This document shows positions 44,679 through 52,908 of a DNA stretch of 64,000 nt, piece after piece (positions within the stretch are counted from its first letter, which is position 1; each line of letters starts with the position of its first letter). The notes below the pieces were generated by a model. The model was given only the letters and a program-made list of their open reading frames with translations. It had not been told where the DNA came from and made no database searches. The translations under genes and the position numbers were made by a program. The stretch comes from Stenotrophomonas lactitubi (lineage in GTDB: Bacteria; Pseudomonadota; Gammaproteobacteria; Xanthomonadales; Xanthomonadaceae), in contig NZ_PHQX01000001.1 in NCBI RefSeq assembly GCF_002803515.1, positions 806,001 through 870,000 of the forward strand, read 5' to 3'.

Positions 44679-44784
44679 GGGTGGGGCGGTATGGGCGGGC
44701 AGGACCGTTGGCGCCATGGATGGCGCCATCGAGCCCCCATGGATGGGTTTACGGCGTGTCCTGCCTGCCCATACCGCCCCGCCC
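44679..44784 (+). repeat. Structured repeat element, copy 5 (B orientation)
   Basis: Outer arms 44679-44705 and 44758-44784 pair over 27 positions with two G-T wobbles. Hairpin 1 (TGGCGCC-ATGGAT-GGCGCCA) is at 44709-44728; the core reads CCCCCATGGATGGGTTTACG. ACTGTC lies upstream and a GCTGTTGCTTC stretch downstream, followed by a GTGCCGGGC REP near 44829-44852. The 637-base gap 44323-44959 consists almost wholly of these repeats. Confidence 0.9.
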
Positions 44785-44959
44785 ACCTCGGTAGCCCGCT
44801 TTCGCTGTTGCTTCGGCTCCGGCCTCTGTGGGTGCCGGGCGGCAGCCCGGCCAGCACCCCCACCACTTTGGTCTACACATCGGCGTTGCCTTCGACTGCG
44901 ATAATGCCGCCAGGGGCGACGCGCAGTGGGCGCGGACGTAAGCAGTAACAGGACGTGGC

Positions 44960-46624
44960 GTGGGCGGCAGGCAGGTGCGTTTCGAAACAGGGGCGGTGCT
45001 TGTCCTGCTGCTGGTGTGGTTGGCGTTGCCGTGGCTGGGCCATGCGCGCAGCGTCGACGCCGGCCGCGATTACCTTCTGGTCGGCACCGCGACGGCCGAA
45101 CCTACGCCCCATCGCGCGTGCACGCCGGAGATGCTGGCCGGGCCGCGCCAGCAGACACGGGTGAATGCACCGCCAGAAGGCTGGTCCGGCGAGCCGCAGG
45201 CGCTGGATGTCTTCAATGTCTTTGCCGGCGAAGTGCGGCTGCAGCACGGTGACCGCGAGATCTGCGGCAACATGCAGGACGCGCGCACCCGCGATTCACG
45301 CTTCCGTGCGGGCATCGGCATGGTGGCGGTACCCGCTGCCGGCAGCCACGAACCCTTCCTGGTCTCCTGGCAGACGCCGCTGAAGGCACGCTGGGTGCCG
45401 ACACTGCAACTGGGCGCGCCCAGCCCGGTACAGCAGAACGACACTGCCCGGCTGCTGGTGCGCGCCGCCTGCATCGCCGTGGCAATCGCGCTGGCGCTGT
45501 CGGCGCTGATGGCCTATCTGACCACCCGCGACCGTAGTTTCCTGATGTACATCGGTGCCACCCTGGTGCTGGTGCTGTGGCAGTCGATCCTCGGTGGTCT
45601 CAGCGGCTATCCCGAACCCTGGCTGCGCGTCGGCGGGCGCGGTGACTGGTGGCTGCTGGCGCTGACGGCAGCGACCCAGGCACTGGTGTTGCCGGCGATG
45701 TGGCGCCTGAACGGCGGTGACCGCGTGCTGCCACGTTCGCGCGTGGGCCAGCAGTCGGTGCTGTGGTCCCTGCTCACGCTGGCGGCACTGGTGCCGTGGT
45801 TGCAGCGCGATGGACTGGGCGTGGTCGCGCAGGTCCTGCAGGGGACCTTCATCGTCGGCTGCGCACTGTCGTTGGCGATGGGCATCTGGGCCCGCCTGCG
45901 CGGCGATGTCTGGTCGCTGGCGGGGCTGGCCGCACTGGCTCCGATGCTGGTGCTGATCGTGGCCGACGCCGCCAGTGCGCACTGGCTGATGGAGTACCGG
46001 GTGGAGGCCCTGCAGCTGGCAGTCACCTGGCTGCTGATGATGGCGGCCTACGCGCTCAACCTGCGCCTTGGCCGGCTGCGCCAGCAGCGTGATGAAATGC
46101 GACAGCTCGCCGAGACCGACATGCTGACCGGCCTGCCCAACCGCCGTGCCGGCCTGCACCAGCTGGCCCAGCATCTGCAGGGCGGCGAGCGTGAGAGGGG
46201 CCCGCTGGTGATCGGCTTCCTCGATATCGATCTGTTCAAGGACATCAACGATCGCCATGGCCATGAGATCGGTGACCAGGTGCTGGTGGCCGTGGCGCGC
46301 GCGCTTCGCGCCGCTGTCCGCAGCGAGGACCAGGTGGTGCGGATGGGGGGCGAGGAGTTCCTGCTGCTGTTGCCGGGCATGCCGCGGGAGATCGCGGCCG
46401 CCCGCCTGGAACGCCTGCGCCAGCGCATCACCGAGGCCTGCCGGGACCTGCAGGTGCCCGGTCTGGAGGTGACCGCGAGCATCGGCCTGGCACAGTGGCG
46501 GCCGGCCGAAGATGACCTGGCCGCGCTGCTGCGGCGCGCCGACCACGCCATGTACGTGGCCAAGCGCAGTGGCCGCAACCGGGTGTTCGATGGCGAGACC
46601 GAAGATCCATTGACCACGGCATGA
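44960..46624 (+). CDS. Membrane diguanylate cyclase (7TM-type sensor plus GGDEF)
   Basis: A 554-residue cyclase. A signal-like first helix (AVLVLLLVWLALPWLG) is followed by a ~150-residue periplasmic domain with four Cys, about seven membrane segments (LVRAACIAVAIALALSALMA onward to ~residue 370), and a C-terminal GGDEF domain: TDMLTGLPNRRAG, FLDIDLFKDIND and the active motif MGGEEF, with SIGLAQW and KRSGRNRV. The I-site RxxD is not obvious. The start is GTG at 44960 with AGGACGTGGC before it. It probably shares a transcript with rluF, 16 bases on. Confidence 0.88.
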   Translation: MGGRQVRFETGAVLVLLLVWLALPWLGHARSVDAGRDYLLVGTATAEPTPHRACTPEMLAGPRQQTRVNAPPEGWSGEPQALDVFNVFAGEVRLQHGDREICGNMQDARTRDSRFRAGIGMVAVPAAGSHEPFLVSWQTPLKARWVPTLQLGAPSPVQQNDTARLLVRAACIAVAIALALSALMAYLTTRDRSFLMYIGATLVLVLWQSILGGLSGYPEPWLRVGGRGDWWLLALTAATQALVLPAMWRLNGGDRVLPRSRVGQQSVLWSLLTLAALVPWLQRDGLGVVAQVLQGTFIVGCALSLAMGIWARLRGDVWSLAGLAALAPMLVLIVADAASAHWLMEYRVEALQLAVTWLLMMAAYALNLRLGRLRQQRDEMRQLAETDMLTGLPNRRAGLHQLAQHLQGGERERGPLVIGFLDIDLFKDINDRHGHEIGDQVLVAVARALRAAVRSEDQVVRMGGEEFLLLLPGMPREIAAARLERLRQRITEACRDLQVPGLEVTASIGLAQWRPAEDDLAALLRRADHAMYVAKRSGRNRVFDGETEDPLTTA

Positions 46625-46640
46625 GGCGGGAAGGGCGGCG

Positions 46641-47381
46641 ATGCCGGATAATGGGGCGATGACCAGCCGACTCAACAAATACATCGCCGACACCGGCTTC
46701 TGCTCCCGTCGCGAGGCCGATCGCCTGATCGCCGCCCGCCGCGTCACCGTCAATGGCCATGCCGCCGGCACCGGCGCAGTGGTCGGCGAGGAGGACAAGG
46801 TGCTGGTCGACGGCCAGCCGTTGCGCGTTCGCACTGCCCGCAAGCCAGGCGCCCGCCGCCACGTGTACATCGTGCTGAACAAGCCGGTGGGCGTGACCTG
46901 CACCACCGAAAGCACGGTGAAGGGCAACATCGTCGACTTCGTCGGCCATGAACAGCGCATCTTCCCGATCGGCCGCCTGGACAAGGAATCGGAAGGCCTG
47001 ATCCTGATGACCAGCAACGGCGACATCGTCAACCAGATCCTGCGCGCTGAAAACGGCCACCAGAAGGAATACCTGGTGGCGGTGAACAAGCCGGTCACCG
47101 ACGAATTCCTGCGCGCGATGGCCCGCGGCGTGCGCATTCATGACCAGATGACGCTGCCGTGCAAGACCTCGCGGATCGCCAAGTTCGGTTTCCGCATCAC
47201 CCTGCAGCAGGGCCTGAACCGGCAGATCCGGTTGATGTCGGCCGAGTTCGGCTATCGCGTGACGCAGCTGCGCCGCGTGCGCATCGACAACATCAAGATC
47301 GGTGCGCTGAAGCCCGGCCAGTGGCGCAACCTGACCGAGCAGGAGCTGCACGGCCTGTTGCCGCAGCAGCAGGACTGGTAA
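46641..47381 (+). CDS. rluF: 23S rRNA pseudouridine synthase RluF
   Basis: Makes pseudouridine at position 2604 of 23S rRNA. The 246-residue protein has an N-terminal S4 domain (RLNKYIADTGFCSRREADRL), catalytic Asp in PIGRLDKESEGLIL, and the LQQGLNRQIRLMSAEFGYRV block as in E. coli RluF. It starts at ATG 46641 behind AAGGG; ATG 46659 (MTSRLNKY) is equally close to the family start. It lies between two GGDEF genes; no functional link is apparent. Confidence 0.93.
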   Translation: MPDNGAMTSRLNKYIADTGFCSRREADRLIAARRVTVNGHAAGTGAVVGEEDKVLVDGQPLRVRTARKPGARRHVYIVLNKPVGVTCTTESTVKGNIVDFVGHEQRIFPIGRLDKESEGLILMTSNGDIVNQILRAENGHQKEYLVAVNKPVTDEFLRAMARGVRIHDQMTLPCKTSRIAKFGFRITLQQGLNRQIRLMSAEFGYRVTQLRRVRIDNIKIGALKPGQWRNLTEQELHGLLPQQQDW

Positions 47382-47390
47382 ACGACGTGT

Positions 47391-47454
47391 GTAGAGCCGA
47401 GCCTATGCTCGGCTGCCGTTGCCCGGGTGCAGTCGAGCATGGGTGCGGCTCTAC
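47391..47454. repeat. Inverted pair of GTAGAGCCGAGC REPs
   Basis: Same type as at 6543 and 31721, here with several substitutions in the second arm (GTCGAGC, GGTGCGGCTC). Confidence 0.85.
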
Positions 47455-47496
47455 ATCAGCTAGACTTTGCGGCGACCTGCCGGAACGTGACGCTGC

Positions 47497-48567
47497 ATGA
47501 TCAAGCCCGACAAGCCCGCCAACGAAGCGCTGCGCCTGGAGGCGCTGTACCGCTACCGGATCCTCGATTCCGAACGGGAACGCTCGTTCGATGATCTGGT
47601 CGCCATTGCCAAGGCGGTATGCGGCACGACGATGGCGGCCGTGACCCTGATCGACGTCGAGCGGCAGTGGTTCAAGTCGATACAGGGCATCGATGCGGCC
47701 GAGACCCTGCGCAGTGATTCGATGTGTGGCCATGCCATCCTGCAACCGCAGGAGATCATGGTGGTCGAGGACGCGCTGCAGGATGTGCGCTTCCACGACA
47801 ACCCTGTAGTAACTGGCGACCCGCACGTGCGTTTCTATGCCGGTGCACCGCTGATCAGCAGTGACGGCCTGCCGTTGGGCACGCTGTGCGTGTTCGACGC
47901 GCGCCCGCAGCACCTGGCAAGCGACAAGGCCGAAGCGCTGGCCGCGCTGTCGCGGCAGGTGATGCTGGTGATGGAGCTGCGCCGCTTCGCGCTGGACATC
48001 CAGAAGCACATGCTCGAGCGCGACGACTACGAGCGGCTGCTGTCGGACTACCACGACCTGCTGCTGGCACAGAATGCCGACCTGGCCGAACAGAGCCGGA
48101 CCGATGCGCTGACCGGCCTGCCCAACCGCCGCGCACTGGCAGCAGCGCTGGGTGAAGCCGTGGTCGCCGTTGATGGGCAGGCGCGGCAGGCCTGTGTGGC
48201 GCTGGTGGACATCGACCATTTCAAGCACATCAATGATTTCCAGGGCCATGCGACCGGCGACCGGGTGCTGGCCGAACTGGGGGCGCTGCTGCGCTCGCAC
48301 TTCGCCGGGCGCGGCATGGCCGCACGCTACGGCGGTGAGGAGTTCGTCGCACTGATGCCGGACGTGGATCTGCGTACCGCCGAGCTGCAATGCGAGTTCC
48401 TGCGCGTGGCGGTGTCCAACCTGCCGCTGGGCTTCCCGGTGACGATCAGCATCGGCGTGGCGCAGCACCGGCCTGGTGAAACCTCCGAGCAGACCCTGGC
48501 CCGTGCCGATGCCGCGCTGTACCGGGCCAAGGGCGCCGGCCGCAACCGGGTGGAAGTAGCGCCTTGA
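47497..48567 (+). CDS. GAF-GGDEF diguanylate cyclase
   Basis: A 356-residue cytoplasmic cyclase. The N-terminal GAF domain (~residues 10-165; MAAVTLIDVERQWFKS, SMCGHAILQP, YAGAPLISSDGLPLGTLCVFD) is of the cytosolic sensor type common before GGDEF domains. A short coiled linker leads to the GGDEF domain with DALTGLPNRRALA, LVDIDHFKHIND, the intact RYGGEEF motif and GAGRNRV. It is expected to be an active c-di-GMP synthase that senses a small ligand. It stands in its own transcription unit after the REP pair. Confidence 0.93.
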   Translation: MIKPDKPANEALRLEALYRYRILDSERERSFDDLVAIAKAVCGTTMAAVTLIDVERQWFKSIQGIDAAETLRSDSMCGHAILQPQEIMVVEDALQDVRFHDNPVVTGDPHVRFYAGAPLISSDGLPLGTLCVFDARPQHLASDKAEALAALSRQVMLVMELRRFALDIQKHMLERDDYERLLSDYHDLLLAQNADLAEQSRTDALTGLPNRRALAAALGEAVVAVDGQARQACVALVDIDHFKHINDFQGHATGDRVLAELGALLRSHFAGRGMAARYGGEEFVALMPDVDLRTAELQCEFLRVAVSNLPLGFPVTISIGVAQHRPGETSEQTLARADAALYRAKGAGRNRVEVAP

Positions 48568-48590
48568 CCGCCGGGGTGGCTGCGGTGGCT

Positions 48591-48636
48591 TCACGCGATG
48601 CGTGGATGCACCAGTAGATCCACGCCACGCGTGGAT
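48591..48636. repeat. GTAGATCCACGC REP and a degenerate copy
   Basis: TTCACGCGATGCGTGGA (degenerate, from 48590) and GTAGATCCACGC-CAC-GCGTGGAT (48614-48636), in direct orientation. Confidence 0.8.
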
Positions 48637-48716
48637 GACCGGAGCGTTTCCGGACAGTCGCAACCACTGCGATCCCCGTAGGGCACCCTCAACGTCTCAC
48701 TGCAAGGACGTCGACC

Positions 48717-49877
48717 ATGCTGCAGACCCTGGCCATCGCCAACTACCGATCACTGCATGCGCTGGTGCTGCCGATGCAGCAGCTCAACGTCGTCACCGGC
48801 GACAACGGCAGTGGCAAATCCAGCCTGTACCGCGCGCTGCGCCTGCTGGCGGAAACCGCGCAGGGGGGAGTTGCAGCGGTACTCGCCCGGGAGGGTGGAT
48901 TGGGTTCGGCGCTGTGGGCCGGTCCGGAAAAGATCGACCGCCGCGTGCTGACCGGCGAGATCCCGCTACAGGGCGGGGCGCGGCAGGAATCGGTGGGGCT
49001 CAAGCTGGGCTTCGCCACCGATGAATTCGGCTACGCCATCGACCTCGGCTATCCGCCGCCGAGTCGATCGGCCTTCGCGCTGGATCCGCAGATCAAGGCC
49101 GAATCAATCTGGGCGGGACCGTTCCTGCGCAGCGCCAACCTGCTGGTCGACCGCCGCGGTGCGCTGGTGCGGCAGCGGCACCCGCGCGGCTGGGACCTGG
49201 TGGACGACCGACTGTCCCTGTTCGACAGCCTGTTCACCCAGGTGGGCGATCCGCAGCGCATGCCGGAAGCCATCACCTTGCGCGAGTACATCCGCCGTTG
49301 GCGCTTCTACGACCACTTCCGCAGCGATGCCGATGCACCGGCGCGACAACCGGCGATGGCGACCCGTACCCCGGTGCTGCACCATGACGGCCGCGACCTC
49401 GCCGCCGCCTGGGTGACGATTCTGGAAATCGGCGATCCGCAGGCGCTGGCGCGCAGTGTCGAGGATGCATTCCCGGGGGCGACGGTCAGCTTCGGGGAAC
49501 TGGATGGCCGGCTCGCGCTGCGCTTCCACCAGCCCGGGCTGCTGCGGCCACTGTCGATGGCCGAACTGTCCGACGGCACGCTGCGTTTCCTGTTGCTGGC
49601 AGCGGCGCTGCACACGCCTCGGCCGCCGCCGCTGCTGGTGCTCAACGAGCCCGAGACCAGCCTGCATCCGGATCTGCTGCCGGCGCTGGCACGCTTGATC
49701 ATCGCCGCAAGTGCGCGCAGCCAGGTCTGGGTGGTATCGCATGCCACGCGCTTGATCGCCGCGCTGGAGCAGGCACCGCACTGCCATTCGATGCACCTGT
49801 ACAAGGAGCATGGGCGGACGCTGCTGGGCGGGCAGGGCCTGCTGGATGCACCGGCCTGGCATTGGCCGCAGCGCTGA
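48717..49877 (+). CDS. AAA family ATPase (RecF/OLD-like, AAA_21 type)
   Basis: A 386-residue ABC-like ATPase. Walker A is VVTGDNGSGKSSLYRAL at the N-terminus; the signature-like LSMAELSDGTLRFLLL and Walker B LLVLNEPETSLHP are near residues 280-315, followed by the H-loop VVSHATRLI. In place of the long coiled coil of SMC proteins it has a ~200-residue insert. It is a single gene with no nuclease or reverse-transcriptase partner, so a defence role is not shown. LNEPE replaces the usual DEPE. Function unknown beyond ATP binding. Confidence 0.82.
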   Translation: MLQTLAIANYRSLHALVLPMQQLNVVTGDNGSGKSSLYRALRLLAETAQGGVAAVLAREGGLGSALWAGPEKIDRRVLTGEIPLQGGARQESVGLKLGFATDEFGYAIDLGYPPPSRSAFALDPQIKAESIWAGPFLRSANLLVDRRGALVRQRHPRGWDLVDDRLSLFDSLFTQVGDPQRMPEAITLREYIRRWRFYDHFRSDADAPARQPAMATRTPVLHHDGRDLAAAWVTILEIGDPQALARSVEDAFPGATVSFGELDGRLALRFHQPGLLRPLSMAELSDGTLRFLLLAAALHTPRPPPLLVLNEPETSLHPDLLPALARLIIAASARSQVWVVSHATRLIAALEQAPHCHSMHLYKEHGRTLLGGQGLLDAPAWHWPQR

Positions 49878-49916
49878 GACGGGTACCGGGAAGATCCGCG
49901 CAATGCGCGGACACAC

Positions 49917-50864
49917 TCAATCGGCGATGTTGCGCGCTTCGGATGTGCCGAGGATCTCCGGATGCTGCACGCGCTTGCGGCGGTTCAGCAGCGGATGCAG
50001 GAACACGGCACCGACGATGATCGCCACGCCCAGATAGAACCACGGGGTGACTTCATGCTGCTCGCGCAGCAGCACCACGGCCAGCAACACGGCGTAGACC
50101 GGCTCCAGGTTGGTGACCAGCTGCACGGTGTAGGCGCTGAGGTGGCGCAGCGCGACCAGGGCCAGGGCGAACGGCAGCAGCGTGCAGACCCCGGCCAGCA
50201 CCAGCAGCAGGATGCCGTCGTGCAGGTCGGGAACGATCCACAACGGGCTGGCCAGCGCCGGCAGCAGGTACGGCATCAGCGGTGCCAGCAGGGTCAGGGT
50301 GATGGTGCCGGCGCCCAGCTCCAGCGCAGTTACCGTCAGCGGATCGGCATGGCTGACCATGCGCTTGTTGAGCGAGCCGAACACTGCCACCAGCAGGGCC
50401 GAGAGCGCGCCGATCAACACGCCCATGCGCATGCCGTCGGGCACGCCGCCCACCACCAGCGCCACACCGGGCAGCACGGCCAGGCCGAAGGCCAGCTCGC
50501 GCATCTGGAACGGGCGTTTGGCCACCCACGGTTCGATGATCGAAGTGAACACCGGTGCCAGGGCGATGCAGGTCGCAGCAACCGAGGCATTGGCCAGCTT
50601 CACCGCGCCATAGAACGTCAGCCAATGCAGCGCAACCAGCGCGCCGATGCCGGCATAGCCGGCGACCAGCCGCAGCGGCAACGTACGCAGCCCGCGCCAG
50701 ACCCGCGGCAGCAGTGCCAGCATCGCCACCACCAGCAGCATCCGCCACCACACCAGCGGCAGCGCGGGCAGGGTGATCAACTTGCCGAGGATGGCGGTGA
50801 CGCCCCACAGCAGGACACAGAAGTGGATCTGCCAAAGCGCTTTGCGGGTGTCGGGTGTGCTCAT
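49917..50864 (-). CDS. EamA/DMT family transporter
   Basis: A 315-residue inner-membrane protein with ten predicted helices in two EamA repeats: IHFCVLLWGVTAILGKLI, IGALVALHWLTFYGAVKLANASVA, then a second half with GALSALLVAVFGSLNKRMV and LVTNLEPVYAVLLAVVLLREQ. Members export or import small metabolites, often amino acids; the substrate is unknown. Start at MSTPDTRKALWQ. It is divergent from the Pr6Pr gene. Confidence 0.9.
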   Translation of the reverse strand: MSTPDTRKALWQIHFCVLLWGVTAILGKLITLPALPLVWWRMLLVVAMLALLPRVWRGLRTLPLRLVAGYAGIGALVALHWLTFYGAVKLANASVAATCIALAPVFTSIIEPWVAKRPFQMRELAFGLAVLPGVALVVGGVPDGMRMGVLIGALSALLVAVFGSLNKRMVSHADPLTVTALELGAGTITLTLLAPLMPYLLPALASPLWIVPDLHDGILLLVLAGVCTLLPFALALVALRHLSAYTVQLVTNLEPVYAVLLAVVLLREQHEVTPWFYLGVAIIVGAVFLHPLLNRRKRVQHPEILGTSEARNIAD

Positions 50865-50941
50865 CGCCCTATTGTGAGGCAAGGCGCATCGGCGGGCGAT
50901 GCCTGTGGCATGCTCGCGGCGTTGCCACGAGGGAGCCGTGC

Positions 50942-51559
50942 ATGCCCGCTGCCAGTTTTCTTCTGCTGCGCGGCTGGGCGCTGTTGACCGCGCTGGTCGC
51001 GGCAGCATCGCTGCTGCTGCAGTTCGCCCTGCTGATGCGCGGCATCGGCGCCAGCCTGGGCCCCGGCGTGGCGAGTCTGCGCTTCTTCAGCTACTTCACC
51101 ATCCTCAGCAATCTGGCCGTGTGCCTGGGCTGCGTCCGGCTCTGCCGCGGCCGCGCCCTGCGACCGACGGTGGCCGCCACCCTGGCACTGTGCATCGGCG
51201 TCACCGGCCTGATCTATCTGCTGGCGCTGCAGGGGCTGTGGCAGCCAACTGGCCTGCAGTGGTGGGCCGATGTCGGTCTGCACTACGTGGTGCCGCTGCT
51301 GTATCTGGCCGGTTGGGCGGGGCTGCTGCCTCATGGTGACCTGCGCTGGCGCGCGTTGGGCGCGGTCCTGCTGGTGCCGCTGGCCTACCTGGGCTGGGCG
51401 ATGCTCACGGCCTCGTGGCTGGGCAGCGCACCGTATCCGTTCCTGGAAGTGCAGCGGATCGGTTCGCGTGCATTCGGCCTCAGCCTACTGCGCGTCGGCG
51501 GGGTGTTCGTGCTGGGCTGGACACTGCTATGGGCCGTGGATCGCTGGCGCCGTCGATGA
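50942..51559 (+). CDS. Pr6Pr family membrane protein
   Basis: A 205-residue protein with six predicted membrane helices. The pattern FFSYFTILSNLAVCLG, followed by LHYVVPLLYLAGWAGLLPHG and SWLGSAPYPFLEV, is that of the Pr6Pr family, named for six TM helices with conserved Pro residues (FAR-17a/AIG1-like). Biochemical role unknown. Its last 80 bases overlap the 3' end of the converging DUF72 gene. Confidence 0.85.
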   Translation: MPAASFLLLRGWALLTALVAAASLLLQFALLMRGIGASLGPGVASLRFFSYFTILSNLAVCLGCVRLCRGRALRPTVAATLALCIGVTGLIYLLALQGLWQPTGLQWWADVGLHYVVPLLYLAGWAGLLPHGDLRWRALGAVLLVPLAYLGWAMLTASWLGSAPYPFLEVQRIGSRAFGLSLLRVGGVFVLGWTLLWAVDRWRRR

Positions 51560-52358
51560 GCCGCTGCAACGCCATCGCCGCCGCCGGATTGCGTGCCTTG
51601 CCGGCGCCGATGCACAGCAGGTAGACCTCGCGCGGCGCGGCCGCGGCCGGTGGGGCCAGGCAGGGCAGGTCGTCCACTATCTCGCCTCCGGCCCAGCACC
51701 GCGCGCGCCCGGCCCAGCGCTGCTGCATCGGCAGGGGCAGACCTTCGCTCAGCCTGGCCTGGCTGCGTTTGATCCGTGCATAGACGAAGCCGGCGGTGAT
51801 GTCACCGTGCAACGGTGACTCGTCGCTGTCTTCGATCACCAGGGCCACGCCATGCCGGCGCGCCGCTTCGACCAGTTCGCTTCCATGGACGCTGGCGTTG
51901 CGCACCTCCAGTGCATGCTGCAACACCGTTCCATCCAGCCGCTTTGGCAACTGTGCCATGAAGGTGTCCAGCGCCTCGGCATCGGCCGGGTGCTGCGGGT
52001 CGAACTGCCAGAGCAACGGGCCAAGCCGGTCGCCGAGAGCGATGGCTGCCTGCAGGAACGAGCCAGCTGCCTCGACCGTGGACGATAGATCTCGCCGCTG
52101 CACAAGATGGCGCGGCGCTTTCATCGAGAAGCGGAAGCCGTCCGGCGTCTGCGCGGCCCATTGCGCACACTGGGTCGCTGTCGGGGTGCGGTAGAAGGTG
52201 CCGTTGATTTCGATGCAGCGCAACGCGCGGCTGGCGTAGGCCAGCTCTTCGCGCTGGATCAACCCTTGTGGATAGAAGGCGCCGCCACGCCACTGCGGGT
52301 ACACCCAGCCGCCGATACCGCAGCGGACCGGCGCCGCAGACGCTGATCGTGCCGTCAT
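51480..52358 (-). CDS. DUF72 domain protein (YecE-like)
   Basis: A 292-residue TIM-barrel-like protein. Signature parts are RCGIGGWVYPQWRGGAFYP, CIEINGTFYRTPTA, FRFSMKAPRHLVQ, LEVRNASVHGS and VYARIKRSQ. It normally ends near residue 265, so the C-terminal tail that overlaps the Pr6Pr gene may be an extension. The start ATG overlaps the stop of the VOC gene (ATGA), so the two are coupled. Function of DUF72 is not established. Confidence 0.85.
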   Translation of the reverse strand: MTARSASAAPVRCGIGGWVYPQWRGGAFYPQGLIQREELAYASRALRCIEINGTFYRTPTATQCAQWAAQTPDGFRFSMKAPRHLVQRRDLSSTVEAAGSFLQAAIALGDRLGPLLWQFDPQHPADAEALDTFMAQLPKRLDGTVLQHALEVRNASVHGSELVEAARRHGVALVIEDSDESPLHGDITAGFVYARIKRSQARLSEGLPLPMQQRWAGRARCWAGGEIVDDLPCLAPPAAAAPREVYLLCIGAGKARNPAAAMALQRLIDGASDPRPIAVSSPARTPRRRAVG

Positions 52359-52798
52359 TGCGTGTGTTCCGCCCGCCACGGATCGTAACTGCCGAACCAC
52401 CACAGGTAGCCTTCCGGGTCTGCGCAGGCATAGCCACGCCCACCGTAGGCCTGGTCGGCGATGTCGATGACGATGCGCGCACCGGCGGCCTTGGCCCGTG
52501 CATAGTGGGCGTCGGCGTCGGTAACGATCACGCAGGCGCTCTGGGTCTGCCGGCCGTCGACTTCATCGGGCATCACCGCCAGCTTGGCCCATTCGCCGCT
52601 GTTGCTGGCAGATCCGAGCATGATCATGCCCTGGCCGAACACCAGCTGTGCGTGGTGCACGGTATCGCCGTCGGCATACACGGCCTGCGCGTGAAAACCG
52701 AACGCGCGCTGCAGCCAGTCGATGGCCGCCAGCGCATCGCGGTAGCGCAGGCACGGAATGATGGTGGAGCCGTTGCTGCTCTGGCCGTTCGCACCCAT
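52355..52798 (-). CDS. VOC (glyoxalase-fold) family protein
   Basis: A 147-residue vicinal-oxygen-chelate protein with two beta-alpha-beta-beta-beta halves: LRYRDALAAIDWLQRAFGFHA and VTDADAHYARAKAAGARIV, ending in GGRGYACADPEGYLWWFGSY. It resembles the glyoxalase/bleomycin-resistance group; metal ligands cannot be assigned with certainty. Start behind AGGAGGGGTGTC at 52798. It is the first gene of a two-gene unit with DUF72. Confidence 0.88.
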   Translation of the reverse strand: MGANGQSSNGSTIIPCLRYRDALAAIDWLQRAFGFHAQAVYADGDTVHHAQLVFGQGMIMLGSASNSGEWAKLAVMPDEVDGRQTQSACVIVTDADAHYARAKAAGARIVIDIADQAYGGRGYACADPEGYLWWFGSYDPWRAEHTQ

Positions 52799-52908
52799 GA
52801 CACCCCTCCTATGGCACAGGGCAGGCTGCACCCGGGACCGTTACCATCGCGCGAAACCCCGGTGACGGCGTGCACATGGCCGCTACCCCTGTTCGGAGAT
52901 GGTGCTGG

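Noticed and set aside
24735..44784. Structured element as an insertion sequence or MITE with target duplication
   Set aside because: No transposase, no clear direct target repeats, and the outer arms differ between copies, unlike fixed terminal repeats of a MITE.
44424..44948. Possible 174-residue gene in the composite repeat
   Set aside because: The frame runs through two palindromic elements and two REPs, and related frames appear in copy 3; its protein has no stable composition or start signal.
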